A stretch of DNA of 64,000 nucleotides from Arachis hypogaea (taxonomy: Eukaryota; Streptophyta; Magnoliopsida; Fabales; Fabaceae), in the NCBI RefSeq assembly GCF_003086295.3, contig NC_092046.1, positions 107,053,363 to 107,117,362 on the forward strand, in the 5' to 3' direction. The notes under the pieces are model-generated. The model was not told where the DNA came from. It made no database searches and saw only the letters and a list, made by a program, of their open reading frames with translations. The position numbers were made by a program, and so were the translations under genes. Positions 34,018 to 44,649 of the stretch are shown here, one piece after another. Position 1 is the first letter of the stretch. Every line of letters begins with the position of its first letter.

Positions 34018-35725
34018 CGCCATCTCTGGCGTATTATTTTGGTGAACCACTACAGACTCATTTTCTTTTATTTTGGATATTTTTCTGTATTTTTCTCTTT
34101 ATTTTTTTCTTTTTTTTATTTTCTGAGTACTTATACATTGCTACTTTCATGTATTTTTACTCTATTTCTGCATTTTGCACTTTAGTTCATATCTTAGTTA
34201 TTTAGTTTAGTTTGCAATTCTAACTTATTAGTGGATTAATTAGTATAGTTTACCCTTTTTATCATAAGATATCTTAGTTTAAATTGAAAATATAAAAAGG
34301 AAGTAAGCTAGGAACTTGAACATAACAGATTTAAATCCATAAACCTTGTATATATAGCATTACATCATGTAGTTAAGTTAACAACACTTCATCGAGGAGA
34401 AACACTAGAACTTTAAAGCCATTCAATATAAATTTTACATTGAGAATAATGAGAATTTTTAACTAAACCTGCATGACATACATAAGTGATAAATGATTTT
34501 TGAGCTAGAGAACACATAGCCTGTGAGTTTTGAGCTTAATTGTATGGTTACATTCAAACCATAATTTTTATTCCTGTGTGTTCCGCCCTTCTTATTTATT
34601 CTGATGTTCTTTACTTTGTTTTAATCTATATGTCCAATTATAGAATATAGAACATAGAATATAGATACATACCAAAAGAATGATTGAGGCCGTCATTTGA
34701 TTTTAGCTCACCTATCCCAAATTAACGTACCTTTCACATCACCCTTGTTAGCCCCCTTGAGCCTTTAAATTCTCTTTTATTCTATTAGCCACACTACTAG
34801 CCTTAAGCAATAAAATAAAATAAAATCCCAAGTTGAATCCTTGGTTAGCTTAAGATAGAAAATTATGAATAGTTTAAAATGTGGGAAACCTATTGGGAAC
34901 ATGGATGATAAAAACAAAAGGTAGAAAAGTTAAACGGAATAAAATAACTCAAATTAAAAATTTTGGGAAGCATGCTCATGAGAAATCAAAGTGATTAAAT
35001 TACCATGTGCATTAAAAAAAAGTTATTTTTCAGTATTTAATAAAGGGGATACAAAAGAATTCCCCAAATGCAAAATAAAAGCAATGCACATGGAATAAGA
35101 ACAAAAGTTAAAACATGAGCATGTAACATCAAGTGGGAAAATATGGGAAAATAGGTAAAGAAGTTTTGTTTTACTAAGTATGTATGTTAGGTGAGATCTT
35201 AGTCTAATTAAGGATTCACTTATTAGCTCACTTAGCCTTATACATATATCCTTGCCTTTACCTTGGCCCCATTACAACCTTAATTAAAGACCTCATGATT
35301 TTTGGTATGACTGTACTCTATAATTGTTGATTGGTTAGATGAAGAACAAAGTTATAGAAAGGAAGAATAAAAAGAGGAATAGAGTGATTAACCCAATAAA
35401 CACTGAGTGACTAGAGAGTAAACACAAATCCAGTGAGGGTTCAATAGCTCATTAACATTTATCTCTGTTTGAATTATCTAATTGTCTTGCAAGTTCATAA
35501 AATGCTTTTTCTCCCATCTCAATTGTAAAAGTACTTATTGATTATCTAAGGCTTGGCTATATATACATATATGACTCCTTGAGAATGTGAATTAATTTAA
35601 CTACCTGTAAGCTTTATATATGAGTGAATAAATTAGAATTGCATGATGCATTTAGGTAGTTGAATTTAGATTAGATTGCATTGCATGACATTCCATCACT
35701 TTAACCTTACTTATTACCTTGGATT
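34018..35725 (+). other. Conserved non-coding block between the polypurine tracts, element G
   Basis: No gene is seen. It shares segments in the same order with F, H and A, including GGGGATACAAAAGAATTCCCC near 35045 in place of GGGGACAAAAT. Confidence 0.65.
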
Positions 35726-35763
35726 TAGCATGAGGACATGCTATTGTTTAAGTGTGGGGAGGT
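35726..35763 (+). other. Terminal hairpin plus polypurine tract, element G
   Basis: TAGCAT-GAGGAC-ATGCTA, a perfect 6-bp stem, followed by GTTTAAGTGTGGGGAGGT against the LTR. Confidence 0.88.
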
Positions 35764-37185
35764 TGATAAACCCATATTTTGTGATGTATTTTGTGCTTAG
35801 TTTGAGTGATTTATTCAATCCTTCACCTACTTATTCATATTAATTGCATGGTTTTACTTTCCCTTCCTTATTATGTGATGTATGTGAAAAACATGTTTCC
35901 TATGCTTTAAAATTAATTATTTTAATTACCTTTATTTCCATTCGATGCCATGATTAGTGTGTTGAGTAGTTTCAGATCTTCTAAGGCAGAATGACTTAAA
36001 GGATGAAAAAGAAAACATACAAAAATAGAAGAAAAGTGCAGAACGGAGTTTTGCAGAACTGGCACCCACGCGATCGCATGGATGACGCGATCGCGTGCCA
36101 AGAGCGAAGAAGCAGCGACGCGGCCGCATGACTGACGCGACCGCGTAACAAGAAAAGCTCCGAATGACGTGACCGTTTGACCCACGCAGACGCGTGACAG
36201 AGGCCACGCACCAGAAATTGTAGAAAATGCTCCCAGCAATTTTTGAAGCCCTTTTTGGCCCAAATCCAAGTCCAGAAGGCATAGACCAGAGGTTATGAAG
36301 TGAGGGAATGCATTCATTTAGAGAGAGCTCACCAATTTTTGCTTTCCATGAATTAGATTTAGTTTAGAGAGAGATTCTCTCTCTCTTTAGGATTAGGATT
36401 TAGATTTAGGATTTTTATTCACTTTCAGGATTATCTCTTTTGATCAGGTTCAATATTCCTTTTATTTACTTTTGGAAGCTACTTTATGAATCCTTTCATG
36501 TTACAGATTATTTGAATTAATGTTATTTGAGGTATTTCAGTTTAATATTGATTTCTCTTATTCATGCTATTGTTACTTTTACTCTGAAGACATTTTTATT
36601 CCAGGTAGATTTATTTTTCTCCTTTTGGTCTTGGTTAAGAAATCAGTAACTCAGGAGTTATCCAATTCAACAACATAATTGATAATTATTATCTTTGTTA
36701 ATTGAATTGAACTTCCATAATCCCAATCTTTTCTTAGGAAATAAATAGGATTCGAAGATCAAACCAATTAATCCCCTGACCTTCCTTTATCTGAGTAAAG
36801 GTTAACAAAGTGGAATTGAGATTCAACTTTCATTGTTATTGATAAGGATAACTAAGTCTGGACTTCCAATTTCTCATACCTTGCCCAAAAGTTTGCTTTA
36901 CAGTATTTATTTATTTTTAATTGCCATTTAAATTATTTGTCATATTTTCCTCATTCTTGAAACCCCGAATTTATAATCTCCATAACCAATAACAAGAACA
37001 TACTTCCCTGCAGTTTCTTGAGAAGACGACCCGAGGTTTGAATACTTCGGTTAACAATTTATTTAGGGGTTTGTTACTTGTGACAACCACAACGTTTGTA
37101 CGAAGGGATTTCTGTCGATTTAGAGACTATATCTATAACGCGACTATTTTTATAAAATTCTTTACTGGCAAAAATCCTAACGTCA
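35764..37185 (+). repeat. 3' LTR of element G
   Basis: TGATAAACCC...AACGTCA, 1422 bp, nearly identical to the 5' LTR. Its cluster is at 36060-36200. Confidence 0.92.
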
Positions 37186-37190
37186 ATGAG

Positions 37191-37733
37191 ACTGTGGTAC
37201 TGACCAAAGAGTGTAGTGCTTGAGTCCCGAATGAACTACCACAGAAGATGCCAGACATAGGGAGCATTCAGCTCCTATGTCCTATTTGAAAGATCACTTT
37301 TGACAAGGCCCTGTATGATCTTGGCTTAAGTTTGAATCTGATACCTTCATCTGTGATGAAGAAGCTGGAAATCCAAGAGGCACAAGCAACAAGGATTACT
37401 CTACAAATGAATGACCAGTCTTTGAGGCAAGCACACGAGCCAGTGGAGAACATACTGGTAAAGGTTGGAGAGCTCTTGTTCCCTACAGACTTTGACATGG
37501 GAAAAGATGCGAATGACTCCATCATTCTCAGAACCTCATTCTTGGCCACTAAAAGAGCCTTGATAGATGTTGAGCAAGGAGAGAAGGCACTGAGGTTGCA
37601 TGAGGATTGGATGGTGTTAAGGGTTCTTAATGCTCCATTACCCCCTGACAAGGGAGGCACTTGCATAAAGGATTCAGCATTCAAGCCTCCTCCCTTGGAT
37701 GGAACCAATTCAACCCCCTACCACCAAATGTAA
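37191..37733 (+). pseudogene. pol: Retroviral-type aspartic protease remnant, element E
   Basis: The frame continues E's gag after the second atgag. Two TGA stops (37221, 37287) precede ALYDLGLSLNLIP. The DLG triplet (codon 37317) is the protease active site; Athila elements usually have DLGAS. The fold continues through KLEIQEAQATRITLQM and KVGELLFPTDF. The frame ends at 37733, and there is no RT after it. Protease would cleave the polyprotein. In this copy the stops prevent its synthesis as part of Gag-Pol. Confidence 0.8.
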
Positions 37734-38183
37734 GTTTGGTGTCGGGTGTGCACTATCAACCAAAGAAGAGGGTCCTAAGAGAAATATGCCTAGGGGATGG
37801 AGGACCAAGATGGTAGTATTCACTTATCTCATTATAGTATTCACCATGGAAAAGGAAAATGGCAAAAAGGGACACCAACATATTGCTGCAAGCCCAACCC
37901 TGCCTCATGCAGTGAACAAGATCCTATCTCTTGAGCATATTACGCTAATCCATGAGAGCACATGAAGGATGCTCCCCGTAAGGAGTAAGAATTTAATCCT
38001 CTATGACTACCTTCCTCCTTGAAAGGAGCTGTCCATCAAGCTAATGGGAGGCAACCTAACCATGAGTAGAGTACTTTTGTTTTTCTTTTGTTTATTTTCA
38101 TTTGAGTTCATTTTAGTTTATTTCCTTTAGTTTTCCCTTGCCTCCGCTTCCCTCACCTCATATGTCACTTATGTAATTCAGAA
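37734..38183 (+). other. Post-protease interval of element E with a decayed hairpin
   Basis: It begins with AAGTTTGGTGTCGGG, as element D does at 10270, and shares the phrase CATGAGAGYA with D. At 38044 TGGG-AGGCAA-CCTA is a weakened copy of the post-pol hairpin. The palindrome cluster and most of the env-position ORF are deleted. The short open frames here are not accepted as genes. Confidence 0.55.
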
Positions 38184-38561
38184 GGAATTGTCATAGAAGG
38201 AGACATCCCCATTGAGGAGGACAAGCCCATCATTAAAAGGAGGATGGAGCAAACAAGAGAGCCTACACATGTACCTTAACAAGAGCGTGTGGAGCTGCCT
38301 CAACAAGAAATCCTTGAGATGCCTCAAGGGATACGTTTTCCTCCCTAAGGCTACTGGGACCAATTGTACACTTTTCTAGGAGAATCAAGCTCCAACATGG
38401 ATCAGCTGAGGATGGGACATCAAGAGCATTCCACCATCCTCTATGAAATAAGAGAAGATCAAAGAGCCATGAGAGAAGAACAACAGAGATAGGGGCGTGA
38501 CATAGAAGACATCAAGCGCTCAATTGGATTTCAAAGAGGAAGCAGCAGCCGCCGTCACTAA
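38184..38561 (+). pseudogene. C-terminal fragment of the env-position ORF, element E
   Basis: One frame with several stops encodes EMPQGIRFPP, a YWDQL block and a helical DQLRMGHQEHSTILYEIREDQ stretch. Element D has the matching end at 41490-41708 (EMP, stop, GIHFPP; YWD, stop; QLKIEHQDYSALLHQMMEEQ). The N-terminal domain is missing in E. Function is unknown. Confidence 0.6.
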
Positions 38562-39607
38562 AGTGGACCCGTTCCCTTAATCCCCTGTTGTCTTTGTTAT
38601 TTTTTCTGTTTTCCATTTATTTTGTTTTATTGTCTGTTTCTAGTGCATGATCATCTTTATTTTATGTCTTAAAGCTATGAAATATTCCATGCATCTCTTA
38701 CCTTACTTAAAAGAAAAATTTTATTTGAAAAAAAAAGTAAGATGCATGAATTTCGAGTTATATATTAAGAATAGTTCAATTATTGGATGTGGTGGCATTG
38801 CTTTTATTTTCTGAAAGCATATATGAACAGTGCATATTTGATGTTAGAGTTAAGAATGTCGGCTCTTGAAAGAATGATGATAAAAGAGAATTATTATTGG
38901 TAATCTGAAAAATCCAAAAATTGATTCTTGAAGTAAGAAAAAGCAACAAAAAGAAAAAAAGAGAGAGAAAAAGAAAATAGCGAAAAAAAAGATAAGCAAG
39001 CAGAAAAAGAAAGAAAAAGAAAAAGCCAATAGCTCTTTAAACCAAAAGGCAAGATCAAGGATCCAAGGCTTTGAGCATCAATGGTTAAGAAGGCCTAAAA
39101 GAAACAAAATCTTGGCCTAAAAGTTCAAATGAGCTCCTTCCCTAACTATATGCTTGTGGTGTGAAGGTGTCAAGTGAAAAGCTTGAGACTGAGTAGTTAA
39201 AGTCGTGATCCAAAGCAAAGAGTGTGCTTAAGAACTCTGGACACCACTGGTTGGGGATTCTAGCAAAGCTAAATCATAATCCGAAAGGGTTCACCCAGTT
39301 AAGTGTCTGTGGCGTTTATGTATCCGGTGGTAATACTGGAAAATAAAGCGCTTAGGGTCACGACCAAGACTCCAAAGAAGCTGTGTTCAAGAATAAAAAA
39401 GAACTGAACTAGGAGAGTCAATAATATTATCTGGATTCTAAGTTTCTAAAGATGCCAATTATTCTGAGCTTCAATGGAAATTGAGATGCCAAAACTATTC
39501 AGAAGCAAAAAGCTACTAGTCCCGCTCATCTAATTGAAACTGAACATCATTGAAAACTTTGAGATTTATTGTATCCTTCTCTTCTTTTTAATCCTACTTT
39601 GTTTTTG
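38562..39607 (+). other. Non-coding 3' region of element E
   Basis: No gene is seen. A purine tract of GAAAAAGAAAAA type lies at 38930-39040. The remainder matches 41709-42737 of D and, inverted, 53605-54282 and 63234-64000, with shared words such as TTTGAGCATCAATGGTTA and CTTGTGGTGTGAA. Confidence 0.6.
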
Positions 39608-39645
39608 GTTGCTTGGGGACAAGCAACAATTTAAGTTTGGTGTTC
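39608..39645 (+). other. Terminal hairpin plus priming tract, element E
   Basis: GTTGCTT-GGGGAC-AAGCAAC (7-bp stem) is followed by TTTAAGTTTGGTGTTC against the LTR. Stem sequence differs from F/G/H but the loop is nearly the same. The tract is not a pure polypurine run. Confidence 0.8.
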
Positions 39646-41168
39646 TGATGAGCGCATATTTTATACGCTTTTTGGCATCATTTTCATATAGTTATTATTA
39701 TATTTTGTTTAAGTTTTGTTATATTTTCATAGGTTTTGGTGCAAAATTCATATTTTTGGATTCTACTTTAAGTTGTTGTTTTCTATGATGATTTCAGATA
39801 TTTTCTGGCTGAAATTGAAGAGTTCTGGAAAAGTCTAATTCAGAGACAAAGAAAGGACTGCAGATGCTGTTAGATTCTGACCTCGATGCAATTGAAAGAA
39901 CATTTCTGGAGCTACAGAAGTTCAAATGGCACGCTCTCAATGGCTACGGAAAGCTAACATTCAGGGCTTTCTAGAAATATATAATAGTTTATACTTTGCT
40001 TTGGAAATAAAGGCCCAAAACTGGCGTTCAACACCAGCCACCAACTCAGTCCTGGCGTCCAACGTCCAGAAGGGAGCAGCTGGCGTCCAACGCCCATTTA
40101 GGAGTCCAAAGCTGGCGTTGGGTGCCTAAAAGGCAGCACTAGCTCGTGGCTTCACTGAAGCTCAGCCCAAACACTCAACAAGTGGGCCCAGAAAGTGGAT
40201 TTTCGCACTATAGGACTAGTTATCTTATTTCTGTAATTCTTAGTTAGCAGATTAGTATATATAGGAGGAGATCACCCTTGTTTAGGATCATCTTCTTCCC
40301 CCACCTTTATATTCGAACACTATTCTATGTATAGTATGAGTCACTAACCTCCTAAGAGTAAGATTAGGAGCTCTGCTGATTCTTATGAATTAATAATATC
40401 ACTAGTCCACCTCAATCTATGCTTGATTCTATTCTAGGATGTATCTTCGTTCTTCATCCTAATGGATTGGGAGTGTAACTTGACCGTCATCCTAATTCCA
40501 CATAGGTTCTTGCGAGTCCTTGACGGGATAGTATTGAACCACCAGCTTGATTATACATCTCTTACACGGCTAATCCACAGCTTTGTTGGGTACTTCTCGA
40601 GACATTAGTGCAGCTAAGGTGCGGGGGCGATTAAGGCCTTTATGGTACAGGCTAGAACCCAAGGAGCAGTGTTCTCTGATCCAGAAGATCCGACATTGTC
40701 TGTGACATTTTGAGTAGGATCACCAAGGGAATGGACTGCTAGAGCTTCACCCCTGTTCAGATTGGATGACCGCTGACCCGGCATTTGATCTGAAGTTGAG
40801 GAGAGTATTGACCGCTGACCTGGCGTTAATCATATACAGCCTGCCATGGAATGAATCAATCAGAAGTTGGAGTAGATGGTGAGAAAAGTTGATCCAGAAG
40901 GAAGAAGCATCTCCGAAGCCTCAACCGTTCTCACACCATTGATTTCACACCTATCTAGTAACATTTTATTTATTTATCTGTTTCATGCATTTTCTCATGA
41001 CCACCATATTTTCTATCCGTCTGACTAAGATCTGCAAGGTATCAACTGCTTGCTCAAACCAACAATCTCCATGGGATCGACCCTTACTCACCTGAGGTAT
41101 TACTTGGACGACCCGGTATAATTGCCGGTCTATCTGTGCAAAACTTGCGGAGTCAGTTTCATGCACCA
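39646..41168 (+). repeat. 3' LTR of element E
   Basis: TGATGAGCG...ATGCACCA, 1523 bp, followed by gagtt. It matches the two halves of the 5' LTR, with GGCGTTCAACACC-type words at 40020-40130. Confidence 0.92.
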
Positions 41169-41708
41169 GAGTTCATCCAACGTTCCATCCTCCATATGAG
41201 TAACTGTTATGAGGTTACAGTTAAGCGAGCAGTGATGATTCACGGTATCATGCTTGGCAATGAGGTGGAGGTGCATGAGGTGACCCCTCAGGAGTTTTAC
41301 AGGATAGCTAACAAGTCCTCCACCACTGCGAGAATGACTTTCCCTTACCTCATTTACCCTCTATGTGCAATAACTGGAGCTCACATTGATGGAGATACCC
41401 CGATCAACATTGAGAGACTGATCACCAAGAAGGGTATGGAGCACATTAGAGAGCTCGGGCATGGTCCACAATAGGAGCCAATTCCACCGCCTCCACAGGA
41501 TCTTTCGGAGATGCCTTAGGGAATCCATTTCCCTCCCTGGGACTACTGGGACTAGTTGACCATATCCATAGGGGAGCTAAGATCTTTTGTAGATCAGCTG
41601 AAGATAGAGCATCAGGATTACTCTGCTCTCCTGCACCAGATGATGGAGGAGCAAAGGAGGTAAATGCGCGACATAGAGGAGCTAAAGCACCAGAGAGGAT
41701 TCCCCTGA
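41169..41708 (+). pseudogene. Env-position ORF of element D, second half
   Basis: Homology starts directly after E's LTR. The frame encodes VTVKRAVMIHGIMLG and RMTFPYLIYPLC, matching the LLWCI and LPFP regions of the F and G proteins, and then a helical C-terminus. Stops at 41472 and three more positions break it; two (in EMP-GIHFPP and YWD-LTI) align with Gln in element E. The first half is at 11517-12087, about 29 kb away because of the insertion. Confidence 0.7.
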
Positions 41709-42737
41709 GGGAGAAGCAGCCACCATGATTGAGGTAGTTAAGTTTCATTCTCCCTTCCTTTATCCTATTTCTGTTTTTTAGTATTTCATTCTATTTTCTA
41801 TTTTCTATTTTGCGTTGCATGATCAACAGTAGGATTTCCTTGCTTTCTAGTTAGTTGTTTGTTTTAGTACTTTATGTTATCTTTAAAATATGTCGCATGT
41901 ATTACTCATTGAGCTTAATTAAAAATAAAAAGAAAAAAAATAGTAAAATACATGAGATTTGAGTTATATATATGTTGCTCGTGTTCTAGTACTTTGATGT
42001 GGTAGCACTATCTCTATTTTTGAATGTATGAATTAACTATGCATATTTGATATTGGAGTTAAGATTATTGGTTCTTGAGGAATAGGAACATAGATAAGCA
42101 TTATTGATTCTCTGAAATAAGAAAAAGATTGATTCTTGAAGCAAAAGAAACAACAAAAAGAAATAAAAAGAAAAATCAAAAGAAAAACGTCAAAGGCTTT
42201 GAGCATCAATGGTTAGGAGGTCAAAACTGATCTAAAGCTCAAAAGAGTGGTTTTTGCTAACCATATTCTTGTGGTGTGAAAGTGTCAAGTAACCCTTGAG
42301 ACTGAGCACCTATAGTCGTAACCCATTACTGTTACAGAGTATGCCTAAGGCTTTAAGCACAACTGTTTGGGAGAAAAAGAAAGAAAAAAAATAGAACTCA
42401 AGGAGTTCCCCAGTTAAGTGCTTGTGGTGTTCTTGTTTCAAGTTAAGCTTGAAGACAAAACACTTAGAGTCACGGCTAGGCTCAAGGTGCGAAGCCCCAA
42501 GAAAAGAAAAGAAAAAGCTGTGTTCAAGAATCAATTAGAGCTTGAAGAAGAGAATCTATAATATCATCCGAGTTCTGGTTCTGAAGGATAGTAATATTTC
42601 TGAGCTTCAAGGGATAGTGAGATCCCGAAGCTATTCAGAATTAAAGTGTCATAAGCCCTATTCAGTAACTAGATCTGAGCTTAAATGACAACTCAAGTCT
42701 CAGACATTTTATCTTCTTGGTCCTACATTGTTTTTGG
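41709..42737 (+). other. Non-coding 3' region of element D
   Basis: No gene is seen. It is A/G-rich around 42120-42185 and matches the equivalent regions of E, I and L. Confidence 0.6.
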
Positions 42738-42774
42738 TTGCTTGAGGACAAGCAATAGTTTAAGTTTGGTATTG
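42738..42774 (+). other. Terminal hairpin plus priming tract, element D
   Basis: TTGCTT-GAGGAC-AAGCAA is followed by TTTAAGTTTGGTATTG against the LTR start. Confidence 0.8.
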
Positions 42775-42970
42775 TGATGCGTGAGCATCCTGTACACATT
42801 TTCTTGTCATTTTCTAGTTGTTTTTTCATTATATTTTATTTAGTTTCATAGTATTTTGGTGCAAAAATCCCCATTGGATGCTACTTTGAGTTGTTTAAGT
42901 ATTTTTATAATTTCAGGTGAAATTCGGAGCAGTTTGGCATAGTTTATAGCAAAAAAACAAAAAAGCTGGC
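42775..42970 (+). repeat. LTR of element D, left part
   Basis: It starts TGATGCGTGAGC and is cut after ctggc by element H, continuing at 51097. Confidence 0.85.
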
Positions 42971-44481
42971 TAATAAACCCCCTTTGTAGGGTTTATCTTG
43001 TGCTTAACTTAGAGGATTTTATGACCTTTTACCCACATTTATTCAATGAAATAGCATGGTTTCATGATTGTCTCCCAATTTGTGCTTAAGTGTGAAAACT
43101 TGCTTTCTAGGTCCTTAAGTAGCTAAATTCAATTCACCTTTGATTCCACTAGATGCCTTGATTTGTTTGTTAAGTGATTTCAGGTTTTAAGAGGCAAGGA
43201 TTGGATCAAGGGAAGGAAGAAAAGCATGTAGAAGTGGAGAACTCCTGAAGAAATGAAGGAATCGCAAAAGTTGTCAAGCCGACCTCTTCGCACTCAATGG
43301 ACCATAACTTGAGCTACAAAGGTCCAAATAATGCGATTCTAGTTGCGTTGGAAAGCTAACATCCGGGGCTTCAAAATGATATAAGATTTTCCATAGTTGC
43401 ATCGTTGATAGGGGCATGAACGTGCATGGTACGCGTACGTGCCAATGGTGCCACATGATTCACTTAATGCAACTCGTGGCCAGCGATTTTAGAAGCCTTG
43501 TGGGCCCAATCCAACTCAGTTTTTATGCTATTTAAGCCAGGGATTGAAGGGGAATTAATATAATTTTGATCATTAGTTTAGTTTACGTTAGTTTTGGAGG
43601 GAAAGTTAGTTTTAGAGAGAGAAGCTCTCACTTCTCTCTAGGATTAGAATTAGGATTAGGTTTAGTTCAATAATCTAGATCTAGGTTTCAATTCATGCTT
43701 TCTTCTTCTTCTACCTCTCAATTCTATGTTGTTACATTCATGATTTCTCTATTCTTTTGTTGTAATTTCCTTTATGTGGTTTCTATATTTTGTTGTAGAT
43801 CTAATTTTGTTCCTTCAATTCTCTTTCAATTCAATTAGAGGTAATTCACAATAATTGTGCTTCTTTTGATTGTTGTTATTAATTCTTTGAAATAAGTAGT
43901 TGTTAGATTTCATTGTTGTTATCAATTTACTTTGCTTTTTTTTATGCCTTCCAAGTGTTTGATGAAATGCTTGGTTGGATTTTAGTATAGATTTTATTCC
44001 TCTTGGCCTAGGTGGAGTAATTGATTTGGATACCACTAAAGCTAGTCTTTCCCTTGGGAGTTGGCTAGGACTTGTGGAATCAAGTTGATTTATCCACTTG
44101 ACTTTCCTCCATGGTTAGAGGTTAACTAAGTGGTAGCAATGGACAATTGTGATCACAATTGAGGAGGATAACTAGGATAGGACTTCTAATTTTCATTCCT
44201 TGTCAAGAGCTTTTCTAGTTGTTAGTTTATTTTCATTGCCATTTATATTTCATGTCTCTTAACTCAAAAACCCCAAATATACTCCATAACCAATAACAAG
44301 ACACTTTGTGGCAATTCCTAGGGAGAATGACCCGAGGTTCAATACTTCGGTTTATAGATTTTAGGGGTTTGTACTTGTAACAAACAAATTTTTGTATGAA
44401 AGGATTATTGTTGGTTTAGAAATTATACTTGCAACGAGCTTTCATTTGTGAAACTTTAAACCGTCAAAAGTCCGTTCATCA
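42971..44481 (+). repeat. 5' LTR of element H
   Basis: The terminal TG has become TA. Near 44018 it lacks 56 bases present in the 3' LTR, between two TAATT direct repeats, so the loss is a slippage-type deletion in this copy. A TATTTAAG box (43529-43536) lies about 85 bases after the palindromic words at 43430. Confidence 0.9.
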
Positions 44482-44484
44482 AAA

Positions 44485-44501
44485 TGGCGCCGTTGCTGGG
44501 G
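44485..44501 (+). other. Primer-binding site (tRNA-Asp), element H
   Basis: TGGCGCCGTTGCTGGGG has one C-to-T change from the tRNA-Asp complement. Confidence 0.85.
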
Positions 44502-44649
44502 AATTGCGATGGTGTTGTGTTATTGGTTATTGTATATATGTGAATATTGTGAATAACTTGATTTTTGGATTGCTTGTTAGTTTTTGCTAGCCTTAGGACT
44601 TTGTTTCATTATTTCTTATTAGCTTTTGTTTCTATTTTCTCTTTCCATT

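Larger units (their letters stand above)
27341..37185 (+). mobile_element. Element G: non-autonomous Athila-like element with ORF1 and env-position ORF
   Basis: It runs from TGATAAACC to ACGTCA and is flanked by perfect atgag duplications (27336-27340, 37186-37190) within E's gag-pol frame. LTRs are 1424 and 1422 bp and nearly identical. It has a primer site with one mismatch, ORF1, hairpin, palindrome cluster, env-position ORF, both polypurine modules and no pol. It must have moved with enzymes from another element. Confidence 0.92.
12088..41168 (+). mobile_element. Element E: LTR retrotransposon with gag and protease, split by F and G
   Basis: It starts TGATGAACG and ends ATGCACCA, flanked by gagct (12083-12087) and gagtt (41169-41173). 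With F and G and their target duplications removed it is about 8.2 kb. It has a tRNA-Asp primer site, gag, a protease remnant, the C-terminus of an env-position ORF and two LTRs of about 1520 bp. RT, RNase H and integrase are absent, so it was non-autonomous or deleted. Confidence 0.85.
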
